A DNA stretch of 64,000 nucleotides from Cryptomeria japonica (taxonomy: Eukaryota > Streptophyta > Pinopsida > Cupressales > Cupressaceae): the NCBI RefSeq assembly GCF_030272615.1, contig NC_081408.1, positions 336,504,793 to 336,568,792 of the forward strand. Reading direction: 5' to 3'. Both the position numbers and the translations under genes were made by a program. The notes beneath the pieces were generated by a model. The model was not told the origin of the DNA. It made no database searches and saw only the letters and a program-made list of their open reading frames with translations. Shown in pieces: positions 34,553-46,456 of the stretch (positions are counted from its first letter, which is position 1; each line of letters begins with the position of its first letter).

Positions 34553-37500
34553 TTAGGTATAACATCGCTTAAGGTGCATGTTGTTCATAGGGTCAGAGAT
34601 TGGATCTCCCTCCATGGTAGCCAAATGATAGGCACCATTGCCTAGGACCCTTGTTATAATGAAAGGACCTATCCAATTAGGTTCGAATTTCCCTGGCCTT
34701 TCGTGTTCTACTAAGTTCCTTTGATTCTCTTTAAGTACTAGATCTCCCACTTGAAAGGTTCATGGGCGGACCCTTTTATTATAACTTCGTCTCAGTCTGT
34801 TTTGATATCCTTGTAAATAATTGAATGTTGCTTGTCATTTTTCATCAAGGGTCTCTAGTTCTTGCAACCTTGCTACCCTATAGTCTTCTTCTGATATGAT
34901 GTTCTATAAGGATACTCTTAGAGGCGGTATTTCTATTTCAATGGGGAGTATCACTTCTATACCATAGACCAAAGAATATGGTGTTGCTCCTGAAGGTGTG
35001 CGTAATCCTGTTCTGTAGGCCCAAAGAGCGGGATTCAACTGGAGATGCCAGTCCCATCCTGTGTCAGTGACTACTTTCTTAAGAATTTTCAATATTGTTT
35101 TATCTGTAGCCTCTACTTGCCCATTACTTTGTGGATAATATGGTGTGGCAAATCTCTGTTGTATGTGGAACTTGTCACACAACTCTTTCACTTCCTGGTT
35201 TTTAAATGGATGCCCGTTATCTATAACAAAGCACATTGGAATTCTGTATCTACATATAATGTAGTTGAGCATAAATTTTTCTATTTGCTTTCCAGTGGTG
35301 TATGTTAAAAGAATCGCCTCAACCCATTTTGTAAAGTATTCAATGGCTGTCAAGATAAACTTATGCCCGTTGGACGAAGTAGGGTTGATTTTACCTACTA
35401 GATCTAATCCCCATTGTGAAAATGGCCATGGTGATGTGATGGGTTGAAGATCTTGTGCTCATGCATGAATAAGGTCTCCATGCATTTGGCATTGTTTACA
35501 CTTCTATACATACTTGTAAGCATATTTTTCCATGGTTGGCCAGTAATACCCTGTTCTCAGCAGTTTCTTTGATAATGGCAGACCACTTTGGTGAGCCCCA
35601 CAGATTCCATCATGGACTTCTTTTAAAGAAAGGTGTGCTTCATTCTCATCCAGACATCGGAGAAGAGTACCATCGAAACCCTTTCTATATAGAGTATCAG
35701 CTATAATGGTGTATCTAGAAGCCTGACGAATAAAGGTCTTCTTTTGATTTCTGGACAGATCCGGTGACATGTATTGGGTATGCAAATATGTATATATTTC
35801 ATTGTACCAAGGTGATTATGGACCCACAATTTCACATACATAGTCTGATAAGGGAGTCTCATATGCAGGTAGCATTAACTGTTCTATGATGAACTCAAAC
35901 TGAATTTCATTAGCAGGCATATTCAGAAGATATCCTATGGTTGCCATTGCATCTGCTGCCTTGTTTTGTATTCTGGGGATTTGTTCAAAGGTAATTTTGC
36001 TAAAGTGCTCCTTGTAATTTTTGACCAACTTTTTATAAGGCATGAGTTTGTCATCCTTCGTATTGTAATCATCATTGACTTGGTTTACAATTAACTGTGA
36101 ATCACCATAGACCTGTAACTCTTGTATTTTCCATTGCACCATTATATGAAGCCCTATGAGGAGAGCTTCATATTTTGCCATATTGTTGGTGCATGGGAAA
36201 TTGATCCTAAATGACTTGGGTATAACATCCCCTTGAGGAGTAATGAAGAGAATACCTGCTCCAGATCCGTGATTTGTATATGACCCATCAAAGTATAACT
36301 TCCACATTATTGAGGTAGTTAGTGTAAACACGGATTTGTCTGGAAAGTCTATCAGCAATGGGTGACTGTCTTGTATAGGAGCCTCTGCTAATTGATCTGC
36401 TATGATTTGTCCTTTGATAGCTTTTATGTCTATGTATTCTATATCAAACTCGCTCAAGATCATAACCCACTTAGCCAATCGCCCAGTCAATGTCGCTCTA
36501 CTCAATAGGTATTTGAGTGGGTCAATCGTGCAATGAGTTGTACCTTATGACTCAACATGTAGTGTCTGAGCTTTTAGGATGCAAAGATTACTACTAAGCA
36601 TGCTCTCTCTATGGGGGTGTAATTAAGCTCATAGTCGATCAATGTCCTACTTATATAATAAATGGCTCTTTCTTTCCCATTTTTGTCATGTTGTGCCAAT
36701 AGAGCTCCCAGAGCTAAGTTCGTTGCTGATATGTATAACAATAGAGGTTGTCCTGGAGTAGGAGATATCAACACTAGTGTGTTCAAAAGATAATCTTTTA
36801 GAGCTTGGAAAGCTTCCTGGCATTGTTCAGTCCATTTAAAAGTAACTCCTTTCCTAAGTAAATGCTGGAATGGGTGACATTTATCTGCTAACTGTGTTAT
36901 GAATCTCCTTATGGATTGCAATCTTCCTTGTAACCCTCTGAGCTATTTAAGTGTTGATGGAGGTTGCATATCAATGATTGCCTTGACCTTGGCAGGGTCT
37001 ATTTCAATTCCTCTATTTGATACTATAAACCCTAATAGTTTACCTGTTGTTATGCCAAACACACATTTCTTTGGATTTAATCTGACATTATACTGTTCTA
37101 ATTGATCAAATATTTGTGTAAGAACTACAAGGTGACTTTCTCTAGTTTGTGATTTAGCCAATATGTCATCCACGTAATCTTTCATTATGTTATGGATCAT
37201 GTCATGAAATAATGTTGTCATGGCTCTTTGGTATGTTGCCCCAGCATTTTTAAGACCAAATGGCATCACATTCCAGCAGTACGTTCCCCATGGGCATGTA
37301 AAGGCCATTTTATGTTAATCTTCTGGTGCAATTTTAATCTGGTTGTATCCTGAAAAACCATCCATTAAGGATAGCATCTCATTTCCAACTATGAGGTTCA
37401 CTATCATGTCGATATTGGGTAGCGGGAAGTCATCCTTGGGGCAATCTTTATTTAGATCTCAAAAATCCACATAGATTCTGATGCCTCCCGTGGGCTTAGT

Positions 37501-40500
37501 CATAGGTACCAGGTTGGATATCCATTCCACGTAGTCAATAGGTCTGATAAAACCTACATTCAGCAACTTTTGTAATTCTATTTTAACCAGTAATGCAATA
37601 CTTGGATGCATCTTTCTTAATTTTTGCTTGTAAGGTTTAACTCCTAGTATCAATGGTAAGTGATGCAACACTAATTCAAAATCTAAGCCTCGCATGTCTG
37701 AATAGGACCATGCAAAGTTGATAGGTCGTTGCTTGAAAAAATGAATGAATCTGTCTTTTTCTTCTTTGCTCAGTGATTTTGCCAAATGGATGTTATGTAC
37801 AACTTCCCCTTCTGCTATATTTACTTTTTCTGTTTCCTCTATAAGTAATGCTAAACTTTCTCTTTCCATAGGAAGATTCCCCAAGTCATTAGGGGTAGTT
37901 TGATCGTTATCTTCTGTTTGAGAAGTACTTCCTTCTCCAAAGTATGTCATTCTATTTAGGTCTATAGCAAACCCTGCTTTATGATTATCTTGCAGAAATC
38001 CCTTTCCGAGTCTTAGAAATTCTAAAATCACTTCGTCATTTTCAAACCAATCCAACGTTGGTTTTCCTTCTTGCCCCCAATCAATCAAGTGTGAATGTAC
38101 TAGGGGTAAATCATTACTCCCTTCTTTAGTAGACTCGGATAACATGAAGACTTGATTGTTTGACTGGCTGTGTGTATCTTCATCTTGTATAAGCCTTATT
38201 TGATTCCTTAATATTACACTTTCTGGTGGGCTAGAATCATGGAGTGATAAGAATTCGTAGTCATGAGAATTTGTCTCATTGTCAATGTATGTTTCATCAT
38301 ATGGGCTATCATCACTTATTTCTTCTTGTTCCTGTCCCTGATTCTGTTGTAGATTGACTAGTCTTCTTTGTACATTAGTGACTCTTCTTAAGCCAGGTAT
38401 AAGTCTTTGTAATCTTTCTTCATTTGTTTCATAAGGTTGAGCCTGAGTCACCTCTCATGGTAGAAGTAGTGACAATAACCATGGGTGGGATTCAGGTGGT
38501 GGGGGTAATCCTGCATCTGTTGCCACATTAGCCTGTACTATTGTGTCAATAATTGCATCATTTTGTAACTCCGCGGTGGGTTCTTGCAAGAGTCGTCTCA
38601 TGTCTTCCCCATCTGATTATGTGCTTGGTGATGTAGGTACCTGATTGCTTGTTTGAGATGAAGATGGAAGAGCCTCTGTGGACCAATTCCTTTGTGATAT
38701 GTAATATGATGGTTTGCTTGGTTGATTTAGTATATCAAAGGTATGTTGTCTGGCTTGTGTGATATGGTGTACATGTTTGTATCCCAATCCTTGATTTCCT
38801 AGATTATCATTAGGAACAACAAGTTCTAGTCTTCCTTGCTTTTGTAACCCTGGTCTTGTGGTACCATCATATCCATGTCTTTGGAGTATTTTGAATCCAT
38901 TGCCATACTGATCTGTGTGTATTCTGGGTGTTGTCATATGATCTTCTTCTCTATATATCCAATGGTTAACTTCTTCATTCAAGGATTCTTCCTCTAAGTC
39001 TCCCCATCTAATGAAAGAGCATGAGTCTGAGTATCTGACAATTTCTTTTCCTTTGTCTTTCTTTTGTACTGTAGTGTGAGGTTTCCCAAAGGACTTAGGA
39101 GAAAGAGATAATTGTTTCCCATTTAAAGTATTTGCAATAGAGTACTCTCCACAACCCATATCCTTTATTTGTAAGGAGGATGTCATAGGCATATCTTTTT
39201 GTGTTTTTGTGATCTTTAATGCTTCCAACTGTGTAGTGAGAGGTGCATCCTAATTGATGGGTACATGATTATCGACACTGTCTTTTAGATAATTACAATG
39301 TTGAAATGGATTTGGATCCCCCTTTATGGTGATTTCAATACCATTGTATGGGAATTTGACACACTGATGAAATGTAGATGGTACTGCTTGCATAGTGTGG
39401 ATCCATGGGCGGCCCAATAACATGTTATATCCTAGCTCTTTATCCAGGACTTGAAAAGCGACCTCTGTCATTATTGGTCCTATTTGTACAGGTAATGTTA
39501 CAATGCCTTTATATGGACGTTCTTCATCATCATAAGCCTTGATGTTTATCCTTTGGGAAGAATCAATGTGAAGTTCAGAATATCCCAGTGCTTTGACCAG
39601 CTTTAAGGTACAAATGTTCAAACCGGCTCCCCCATCTATAAGTACTCTTCTGATTCTTTTCTTGTGAATGTAAGCTTCCAGATGTAGTGGGTCATTATGA
39701 AGCAATTTATCACTAGGAATATCTTATTCTATAAATGCAATATGACACACTGATGAAATATGTGTACCTTGTGTCAAATTTCCTACCATAGACTAGAAGG
39801 CACGTTCATCTATATCTTTGTTCACTACTAAATCTTGAAGTTCTTTGTCGCGTATAGCTCGATGATTGGGTGAAATACGTAGTAGTTTGAATAAGGATAT
39901 ATGTGCCGGAGTTTTCTTAAGTTTCTCAACTACATTGTAAGTCCCTACTACTGGTGGTTGATTTTGTGGTATCCCTTGCAAGGTTACCTTTGACCTGCGA
40001 GTAACCACTACATAGTCTCTGTCTCTAGGAGTAATTGTGATTGTAGCAGTTGTATCATTTGTATCATAGGCTGTCTTATCTAGATTTATATTAAATCCTT
40101 CTTCATAGTTCCAATGTGTATGTTTGACATTCATAATACATTCAATGAGTTCATCCTCAAACCAATCTGAGTGAGATGGTTGATCCTGCCCCCAGTCTTG
40201 GAGACAAAGATTTGTATCATCATCGTACTTTCATCCTTCAGATATCATGCAAATTTCATTGTCGTCTTTATGAGTGTCTTGATATTGGTCCTCCTGATCA
40301 GGTGTTTCTTGTGAAACACAGTTTGTTGTATCTCCTGAACTAATGGCATGAATAGTGTAGTTCTTTGAGACTTTCGTGTAGTTAGTCATGTTGTCTTGGG
40401 TACCTGATGTGGTAGCTTTTCCCTTGTCATGCTTAACAAATGGATCTTTAAAAATCATATGATTCATGTTTGTTGAGGTCTTATCCGTATCCATTGTGAT

Positions 40501-42367
40501 ATCCCCTTGGTCTATCATATCTTGGACCAAGTTTTTCAACTTGTAGCAACTTGTCATTTTGTGACCTTTAGTCCTATGATAATCGCAGAAATAATTGTCA
40601 TTCCACCATGTTGGTTTGAAAGGACCTAGTTCATATACTCTTACTTCAGGTAGAGTGATCATGTTTGTCTATATTAACTTTTTGAGTGCTGACTCAATAG
40701 GTTCTCCTAAAGGTGTGTAATTTCTTCTTGGAGCGTTTACCCTAGGGTATCTTGTGTTTGTATTTTGTGTAGCATTTACATTGGTTGAGGTTGTGTTGTT
40801 CCCGGTATGTGGATTTGTTGACTGACTCATTCCAAGTGATAAAATGGATTGAGTTTTGTTTATTGTTTTGGCGTCTACAATACCATCATTAGTCACATTT
40901 TTGTTTTTTGACCAAAACTTAGATTTGTCATTGTTGTTGGTATTGCCATACTTAATAAGACCTTGTTCTACCAGGCCCTTCTCACATGTGAGAGCCTTTT
41001 CTGTGATTTGTTTGAATGTGGTAAGACACTGCATTTGTATGGGATATTTTATCTTAGGAATCAAATTTTTTGTAAACATATCCACTTGCTCTGTTTCTAG
41101 GATAACTGTCTTGCATCTCCTGTAGAGAGCCCTCCATCGTTGTATGAAGGATGCAAATGTTTCATTCTCGTATTGCTTAGCGGCACATAAATCCATCAAA
41201 GTAATCGGGGTGTCAATGTTATGCGATAAGTTTGAAATAAATTGTTCAGCTAATTCTCCCCATGACATGATGGTTGGTGGTAGATGTGAAAACCACTCTA
41301 AAGTTGGACCTCCAAGACTTTTAGGGAATAGTCTCATTAGGTAAGTATCTTCCGAGGCAACTTCTATACATGCCATAAAAAATTCTCTGATATGATCTCT
41401 AGGATCACCCTTCCCTCGATATCTATCAAATTTGGGTGTTTCAAAATGTTGTGGGAAAGGTGGCATGTATAATGTGTGATCAAATGGATAAGGACGTAAG
41501 TCCTGCATTGTGTAGCTCTTTTTATCGTTACCAGTTTGCATGGTTGTCATCTGTTGTTGCAAACTCTGTACTTGTTGTGTCAGAATATCTGTTGATGTCA
41601 AAGGTATACCTTGTGTGTGTGTATGTCCCACAAAAGGATTTGTGGTTGCATAACTAGGAGGTTGTTGAAAGGTACCAAGATTTTAACCTTGTGTGTTGTG
41701 TGTTCCAATAGGTACTGTGAAATAGGGGATATGTGAACCCATGTTTGGTTGAGGTGTACCTATTGTATTGGTAATACCTAGATTTCCATTTTGATAACCA
41801 TATGTGCATCCCATAGAATAGGAAATTGGAGGTTGGGTTACATTCGTTGATTGCATTTGAATAGGTGCTAAGACACTTGACATTATCGGTATGCTTGGTG
41901 ATGATATACTAGCATTAGTCGTTGAAGATGATATGCTTGTTTGAAAGTTTGCATTTGTATTGACATTTGTTGGGAGAGGTATGTTTTGAGGAAGACTAGA
42001 GGTCGTTGCTTGTATTTGCGTCAAGGGTGGTGTTGGACTATTATCTTGACCTAAAGTTTTTCCTGGTGGTAAAATCTTTGTGACATCAAAATCCTCAGGT
42101 AATTTTGCCCCATTTTGTATTAACAATGAAAGATACTTGTCCCTATCGCTATGTATAAGTGCATCTAGGATCATGAGGACATGTGGGTCTTGTTGTGCAG
42201 ACTCAATTTCTTCCTTTGTCAGATGTTGTTGTAGTTCGTTTATGGTGGACATTGTCTGTGTACCTGAGTGTTGACCTATTGACATGTCCATGTTCCAAGT
42301 AGGGTTTATAGATTGTGTTGTTTGGGTCAATTATTCCTTTTTCTTTTTGGGACCTTGTGATGGGCAT
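34553..42367 (-). pseudogene. Gag-pol polyprotein of element H (Tat-type gypsy)
   Basis: A single ancestral frame of about 2,600 codons. ATG at 42367 (MPITRSQ) is one base out of frame with the rest, through an A-rich run near 42340. Order: Gln/Thr-rich gag N-terminus; Retrotrans_gag core (about 41430-40930); CX2H..C knuckle-like motif 40587-40546; protease with IDGG at 39636-39628; long acidic linker; reverse transcriptase with YVDD at 37176-37165; first RNase H (36921-36574); archaeal-type RNase H with YFDGS and CTNNMAKYEAL (about 36300-35930); and integrase (zinc region near 35600-35430, core with GLDLVG, FVIDNGHPF and GQVEAT, C-terminal GPF motif at 34690). Damage is about a dozen in-frame stops plus a frameshift between 36574 and 36505. 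Integrase Asp-Asp-Glu and RT YVDD residues survive. Confidence 0.92.
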
Positions 42368-42848
42368 CTAAAATTGCCTATATGATGATGGTTCTATGCA
42401 AGATGATGACCTAACACTAGACAGTAGACGTAAATATGAGGTATGCAATACTATACTAGATGCTCTATTGAGGATTTTGATGTGAGACCTTTTTAGCTTT
42501 TCTAGCTTTCTCTAATGCAAGTCTTTCCATTTGTTGATGAATTTGTTCGGCCTCAATCTCTTTGTCAATCGTACAGGCAATCCTAGACTCGATATCTATC
42601 TCATATATAACTCCCATTTACTGGGGTGCGCTTCTTCTTAAATCCCAAGCTAAGTTAGCTAGACCATCAATGATTTCTCGTTGACCACCATTTGGAACTA
42701 GATTAGGTTGCTCAAAGAGGAGCAAACCATCACCTGGGAGACCCATGAAGGTACATGCTATGAACCTATAACTAATAATGGACTTAGATGTATATGAGGT
42801 CTAGGTGAAGACGTATATGATAAATGGTGGACTATGCAACTAATATAA

Positions 42849-43038
42849 ATGAGGACGTAAATGGGACTATGCAAAAGACTATGGATGATAATGAGGACGT
42901 AAATGGGACTATGCAAAAGACTATGGATGATAATGAGGATGTAAATGGGACTATGCAAAAGACTATAGATGATAATGAGGACGTAAATGGGACTATGCAA
43001 AAGACTATGGACGATAATGAGGACGTAAATGGGACTAC
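42849..43038. repeat. 42-bp tandem array in the leader of H
   Basis: Units start at 42849, 42891, 42933, 42975 and 43017 (last one partial), nearly identical, with ATGAGGACGTAAATGGGAC as the start of each. Because 42 is divisible by 3, several frames on both strands stay open through it (14-residue repeats), which explains the overlapping open frames here. They are not taken as genes. Confidence 0.92.
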
Positions 43039-44048
43039 CTATAGTCACAAGTATGTAAGGACGTTTTGAGAATCAGTTTCAAAATGGACTTTATTTTTGG
43101 TAACTTCGCATGTAGGACAATGTTTTGCAGTTTTCCAAATCTGAGAACAATGGTTGGTAGGTATGTATAGCTGACTGACTCAAATTTCATACAATCTCAG
43201 AAAATTCAGAGATACGTGGGATAGGGCCTAAAATAGCCCAAAGGACTGACTCAATACTGGTCTATCACAATGATACATAAAAAAGAACGGAATACAATCT
43301 TAGGCTGGATAGTGGATACCATTCAGTGAGGCCCCCGCAACAAAATACCCAAACAAGATGGACAGATAGAGAGTCTAGCAGCACTGGCTCCACTCCACGG
43401 CACACACTTCTCGGGCATGCCAGTCTCTCTTACCCCGAAGATCTGAAGATCTTATCATCGAGGGATTTTTGTCTCATAATGTAAGGTACATGAGGGGTAT
43501 CTATGGGGTACGATCCGCACTCCCGGAACCACTGAATTTAGGATTTTTGGCAACTAATTTGGTTCTTAGTATTAGGTTTAAAGGGATCCTGATCCAATGA
43601 TGGATTCTCAGAGCAAGCCACTTAAGGCTTTAGTTGAGCTTATCGGTGCAGGGAAGGCCCCCACATATGTCGAATTCACTCAAGACTCTAGCCGCCTGAC
43701 CAATATATTTATATAGCGGCTCAAAAAACCCGCTCGAGAGTACGTTGGGAGAGATGATATCCCCAACGCATCCCAATTCGAAGTACCTCTGTGGGGTGAT
43801 GAAATCCCCAGTCAAAGATACCCCTCACTATGTAGAACAAAAAGAAAATTTGGATGTCATTGTCACCTTCCTTCTTTCTCCCAAAAGTTTGATGGCGGGT
43901 AGAAAGTCAGTTAGTGCGACTGTAGGTCCACCCCAGACACAATGAAAAGTTATTTTCCCTTAAGAAAATGAAAAATGATTTAATCTAATGCAGCCTAATT
44001 CACATTCATTTTATAGCCCAAATTTAGGTGTTAGATCCGCATGTGTAT
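43039..44048 (-). other. Leader of element H, no repeat or gene seen
   Basis: Relatively GC-rich leader sequence between the 42-bp and 61-bp arrays. Short open frames at 43630-43815 and 43745-43945 overlap on opposite strands and have no recognisable content. Confidence 0.5.
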
Positions 44049-44272
44049 GTCAATTTTAAACACCAAATCCAAGAATGAAGGCATACGTGTCAATTTTAAC
44101 CATTTGTTGATTTTTTAAGCACCAAAAACCAAGTGTAAGATGCATGCATGTCAATTTTAGCCCATGTTCATTTTAAGCACCAACAACGAAGTGTGAGATT
44201 ATCCATGCATGTCAAGTTTAACTATTGTTTATTTTAAGCACTAAAAATTGAAGTGTGAGATTATCCATGCAT
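44049..44272. repeat. 61-bp imperfect tandem array with CATGCATG motifs
   Basis: GTCAATTTTA-type starts at 44049 (partial unit), 44089, 44150 and 44211, then a decayed start at 44273; full steps are 61, 61 and 62 bp. Each full unit has a TTTTAAGCAC segment and a GTGTGAGATT segment and ends at CATGCATG, the RY-type palindrome. Confidence 0.8.
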
Positions 44273-44313
44273 GCAAAATTACTAATCTAATCCTCTCTGT
44301 GAATCCACCACAG

Positions 44314-44323
44314 GCTATAAATA
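44314..44323 (+). promoter_or_regulatory. Possible plus-strand TATA box in the leader of H
   Basis: CTATAAATAG on the plus strand, the same ten bases as the antisense-ORF TATA box at 29576, lies between the 61-bp array and the first 22-bp array. It would drive transcription through the arrays toward the 5' LTR, antisense to gag. No ORF follows, so function is uncertain. Confidence 0.3.
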
Positions 44324-44381
44324 GAAGATTAGTAGCCAAAATAAACCAACAGAAAACAGAAACTGAGAACTTGACAGAGGA

Positions 44382-44513
44382 GATTGCGTAATACTACCTG
44401 AGCGATTGCGTGATACTTACTGAGAAAATGTGTGAATCTAACAGAGCGAATGCGTAAATCTGACAAAGCAAATGCATGACTTTATCTGCTCAATTGCATG
44501 ACAGAATGTAGAC
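44382..44513 (-). repeat. 22-bp leader array 2 of element H
   Basis: Six units whose core (GATTGCGTGA and variants on the plus strand) starts at 44382, 44404, 44426, 44448, 44470 and 44492, exactly 22 bp apart. Read toward gag the core is TCACGCAATC. Confidence 0.9.
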
Positions 44514-44921
44514 AACAAAAAAAATTAGAAAAACACAACAAAACTAAACCCGATCAAGAACCTGCAAAACCAATTGTGAAGCCCTAGCCAAATCCCTCAT
44601 CATCCATTCAATATTGATTAGATCATATTTAACTATATAAGAAAGAACTAGGCTATTATATCTGTCTAAGGCCAGTTGTTCTTCTGAATCCTATATCAAT
44701 TTTTCTCCCTGGAGAACTTTTTGATATCATTTGGCTTCTCTCCTTTGTTGTTTTGTCCTTCTTGCACCTGAAATCTTGAACTGAACTTTTCTTGCCATAA
44801 ACTGTGTTAATCAAATCCTAAAATAAAAAAGTAATTTTGATCTCAGATTAACCAAATTTAAGACAGAATTATACAGAAACAATAACAGACAGAAGAAAAA
44901 TAAAACAGCAATTAACCTTGC

Positions 44922-45075
44922 GGATGTGTGACCCAGAAAGAGCGATTGTGTGATCCGGACAGGGCAAGTGTGTGACCCTGTCTAGATGAATGCGTGACCC
45001 CGAAGGGTTGAATGCATAATTTTGTCTATGCGATTGCATGATGATGTAAGCTTGATTGCGTGATGGAAAAAAATT
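44922..45075 (-). repeat. 22-bp leader array 1 of element H
   Basis: Seven units whose core starts at 44922, 44944, 44966, 44988, 45010, 45032 and 45054, all exactly 22 bp apart. The core is GATTGCGTGA or GAATGCGTGA; spacer bases vary. It lies about 110 bp inside the 5' LTR. Confidence 0.92.
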
Positions 45076-45167
45076 TCTCAAAATTCATGCAACTGGAAAA
45101 AAAATTAAAAATCTGCACAATCTGCAAAAATCACACAGAACAGAGAAAAAGGTTAAATTGTTGTTAG

Positions 45168-45185
45168 TTCACGTTGGGTTCACCA
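45168..45185 (-). promoter_or_regulatory. Primer binding site of element H
   Basis: The minus strand reads TGGTGAACCCAACGTGAA three bases after the 5' LTR. Element J has the same 18-mer with one change (CCCGACG). I do not assign the tRNA. Confidence 0.75.
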
Positions 45186-45188
45186 AAA

Positions 45189-46451
45189 TGTAACACGTGC
45201 TAGAATTCATTCTTCAAATAAACAAAGCTCTCAATTAGAAGCACAAGGGAAATCACAAATCCCTATCTAATCAACAAATCTAACAAACTAGACAATGAAA
45301 AGATACAATATCAAGAAATAGGAATTAAGAATGAAATCAATTAAAGCTCCCTATCTGAAGATTGCATATTGCTTCCATTGCTCTTCTCCTCTTCGTGATA
45401 TGATGGCTCTCAGATATTGCGCTGGTAACCTGCAAGTGACACAAAGATTCAAAGTTTGTGATTGTTCAAAATGGAGATTGGATGCTCAATTTATAGAAAA
45501 TTGGATGAGATTGATTGAAAGGTGGAACAGAACTATCAAGAGGTGTGAACTCAGGTGAGCTCAAATGCAAGTTGATAATTGAACTGTTGATTGTAGGAGT
45601 GAAACTCAATAAATTGAATAGATTAATTGAGTCAACTGATTGAGAAAAAGCTGACTGAGGGAAGAAAAAGAATGATTGGTGGAAATAAAGAAGATGACAC
45701 AGAGAGCTTAATTTAGAAAAAGCTAACTAAAAAAAGGAAATAGAAGTTGAAGAGATAAATAATTTAATTAATTAATTTAGCATGTGCTTGCATTTAGATT
45801 TAGATTATTAATTTAATCTTTGCATGAGATATTATTCAAATAATTGAATTTATTAATTCAATTTAGCATTTGAATATATTTAGAACTTGACTTTGATTTT
45901 CAATTTGGTTTTTGAAATCATGCACATGTAATTGAATTTGGAAGAAATTAGAAGAAATAAGAAATTAAATGAAATTAGAATTTGGGGATTTGGAATTGAA
46001 GAATTAATTAGTTAATTAAATAATTTAAAGAAACTATTTAATTATATGCTAGAAATGGACTTTAATTAAATAATAAAGATTATTTAATTTAAAGGATTAA
46101 AATCACAATTAATCAAATAATAAATATTTAATTAATATTTAGAAGAGGGTTGAATGATTAGATGATTTGGGGATAGAAATTGAATAATTAGTAATTTATT
46201 TAAATAATAAAGATTGTTTAAATTGGGAAATTAATCAAAATTAGTTAAATAATAAATATTTAATTAATATTCAAGAAATGATTAAAATGATTTAATGATG
46301 ATAGAATAGGAAATAGAATAATTAGTAAGATAATGAGGAAATATGAATTTAGAAGAATAAGTTTAATTGACTTAATTAAATAATAAAAATTATTTAATCG
46401 ATTAGAGGAATAATTAGTACATGATCAATGAGACATTTTTAGGTGTCTACA
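45189..46451 (-). repeat. 5' LTR of element H
   Basis: 1263 bp, partner of 28025-29299, with the same TATA-like CTATAAATT (complement at 45487-45496). The pair differs mainly by C/T and G/A changes plus a few small indels in the AT-rich part. Confidence 0.93.
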
Positions 46452-46456
46452 TACAC

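Larger units (their letters stand above)
28025..46451 (-). mobile_element. Element H: 18.4-kb Tat-type gypsy element with antisense ORF
   Basis: 18,427 bp flanked by a perfect 5-bp duplication TACAC (28020-28024 and 46452-46456). On the minus strand: 5' LTR 46451-45189, primer site 45185-45168, long leader with tandem arrays, gag-protease-RT-RNase H-archaeal RNase H-integrase (42367 down to 34553), a repeat-bearing spacer, an antisense Plant Mobile Domain ORF (plus strand, 29677-31844), polypurine tract and 3' LTR 29299-28025. The second RNase H and the antisense ORF between integrase and 3' LTR are known hallmarks of the Tat lineage (from memory of the plant retroelement literature). LTRs differ by about 3 percent in the first 250 bp by eye. 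Confidence 0.95.

Noticed and set aside
34904-35353. Loss of an integrase catalytic Asp in H (TAIEYFTKW)
   Set aside because: The Glu there is not the catalytic residue; the catalytic Asp is in the upstream GLDLVG segment and is intact.
42758-43069. Two overlapping open frames with 14-residue repeats
   Set aside because: They are a by-product of a 42-bp tandem repeat (divisible by 3), lie on opposite strands, and have no start context or relatives.
44382-45075. CRISPR-like array
   Set aside because: Units are 22 bp in all with a degenerate 10-bp core and no spacer of independent origin; the context is a plant retroelement leader.
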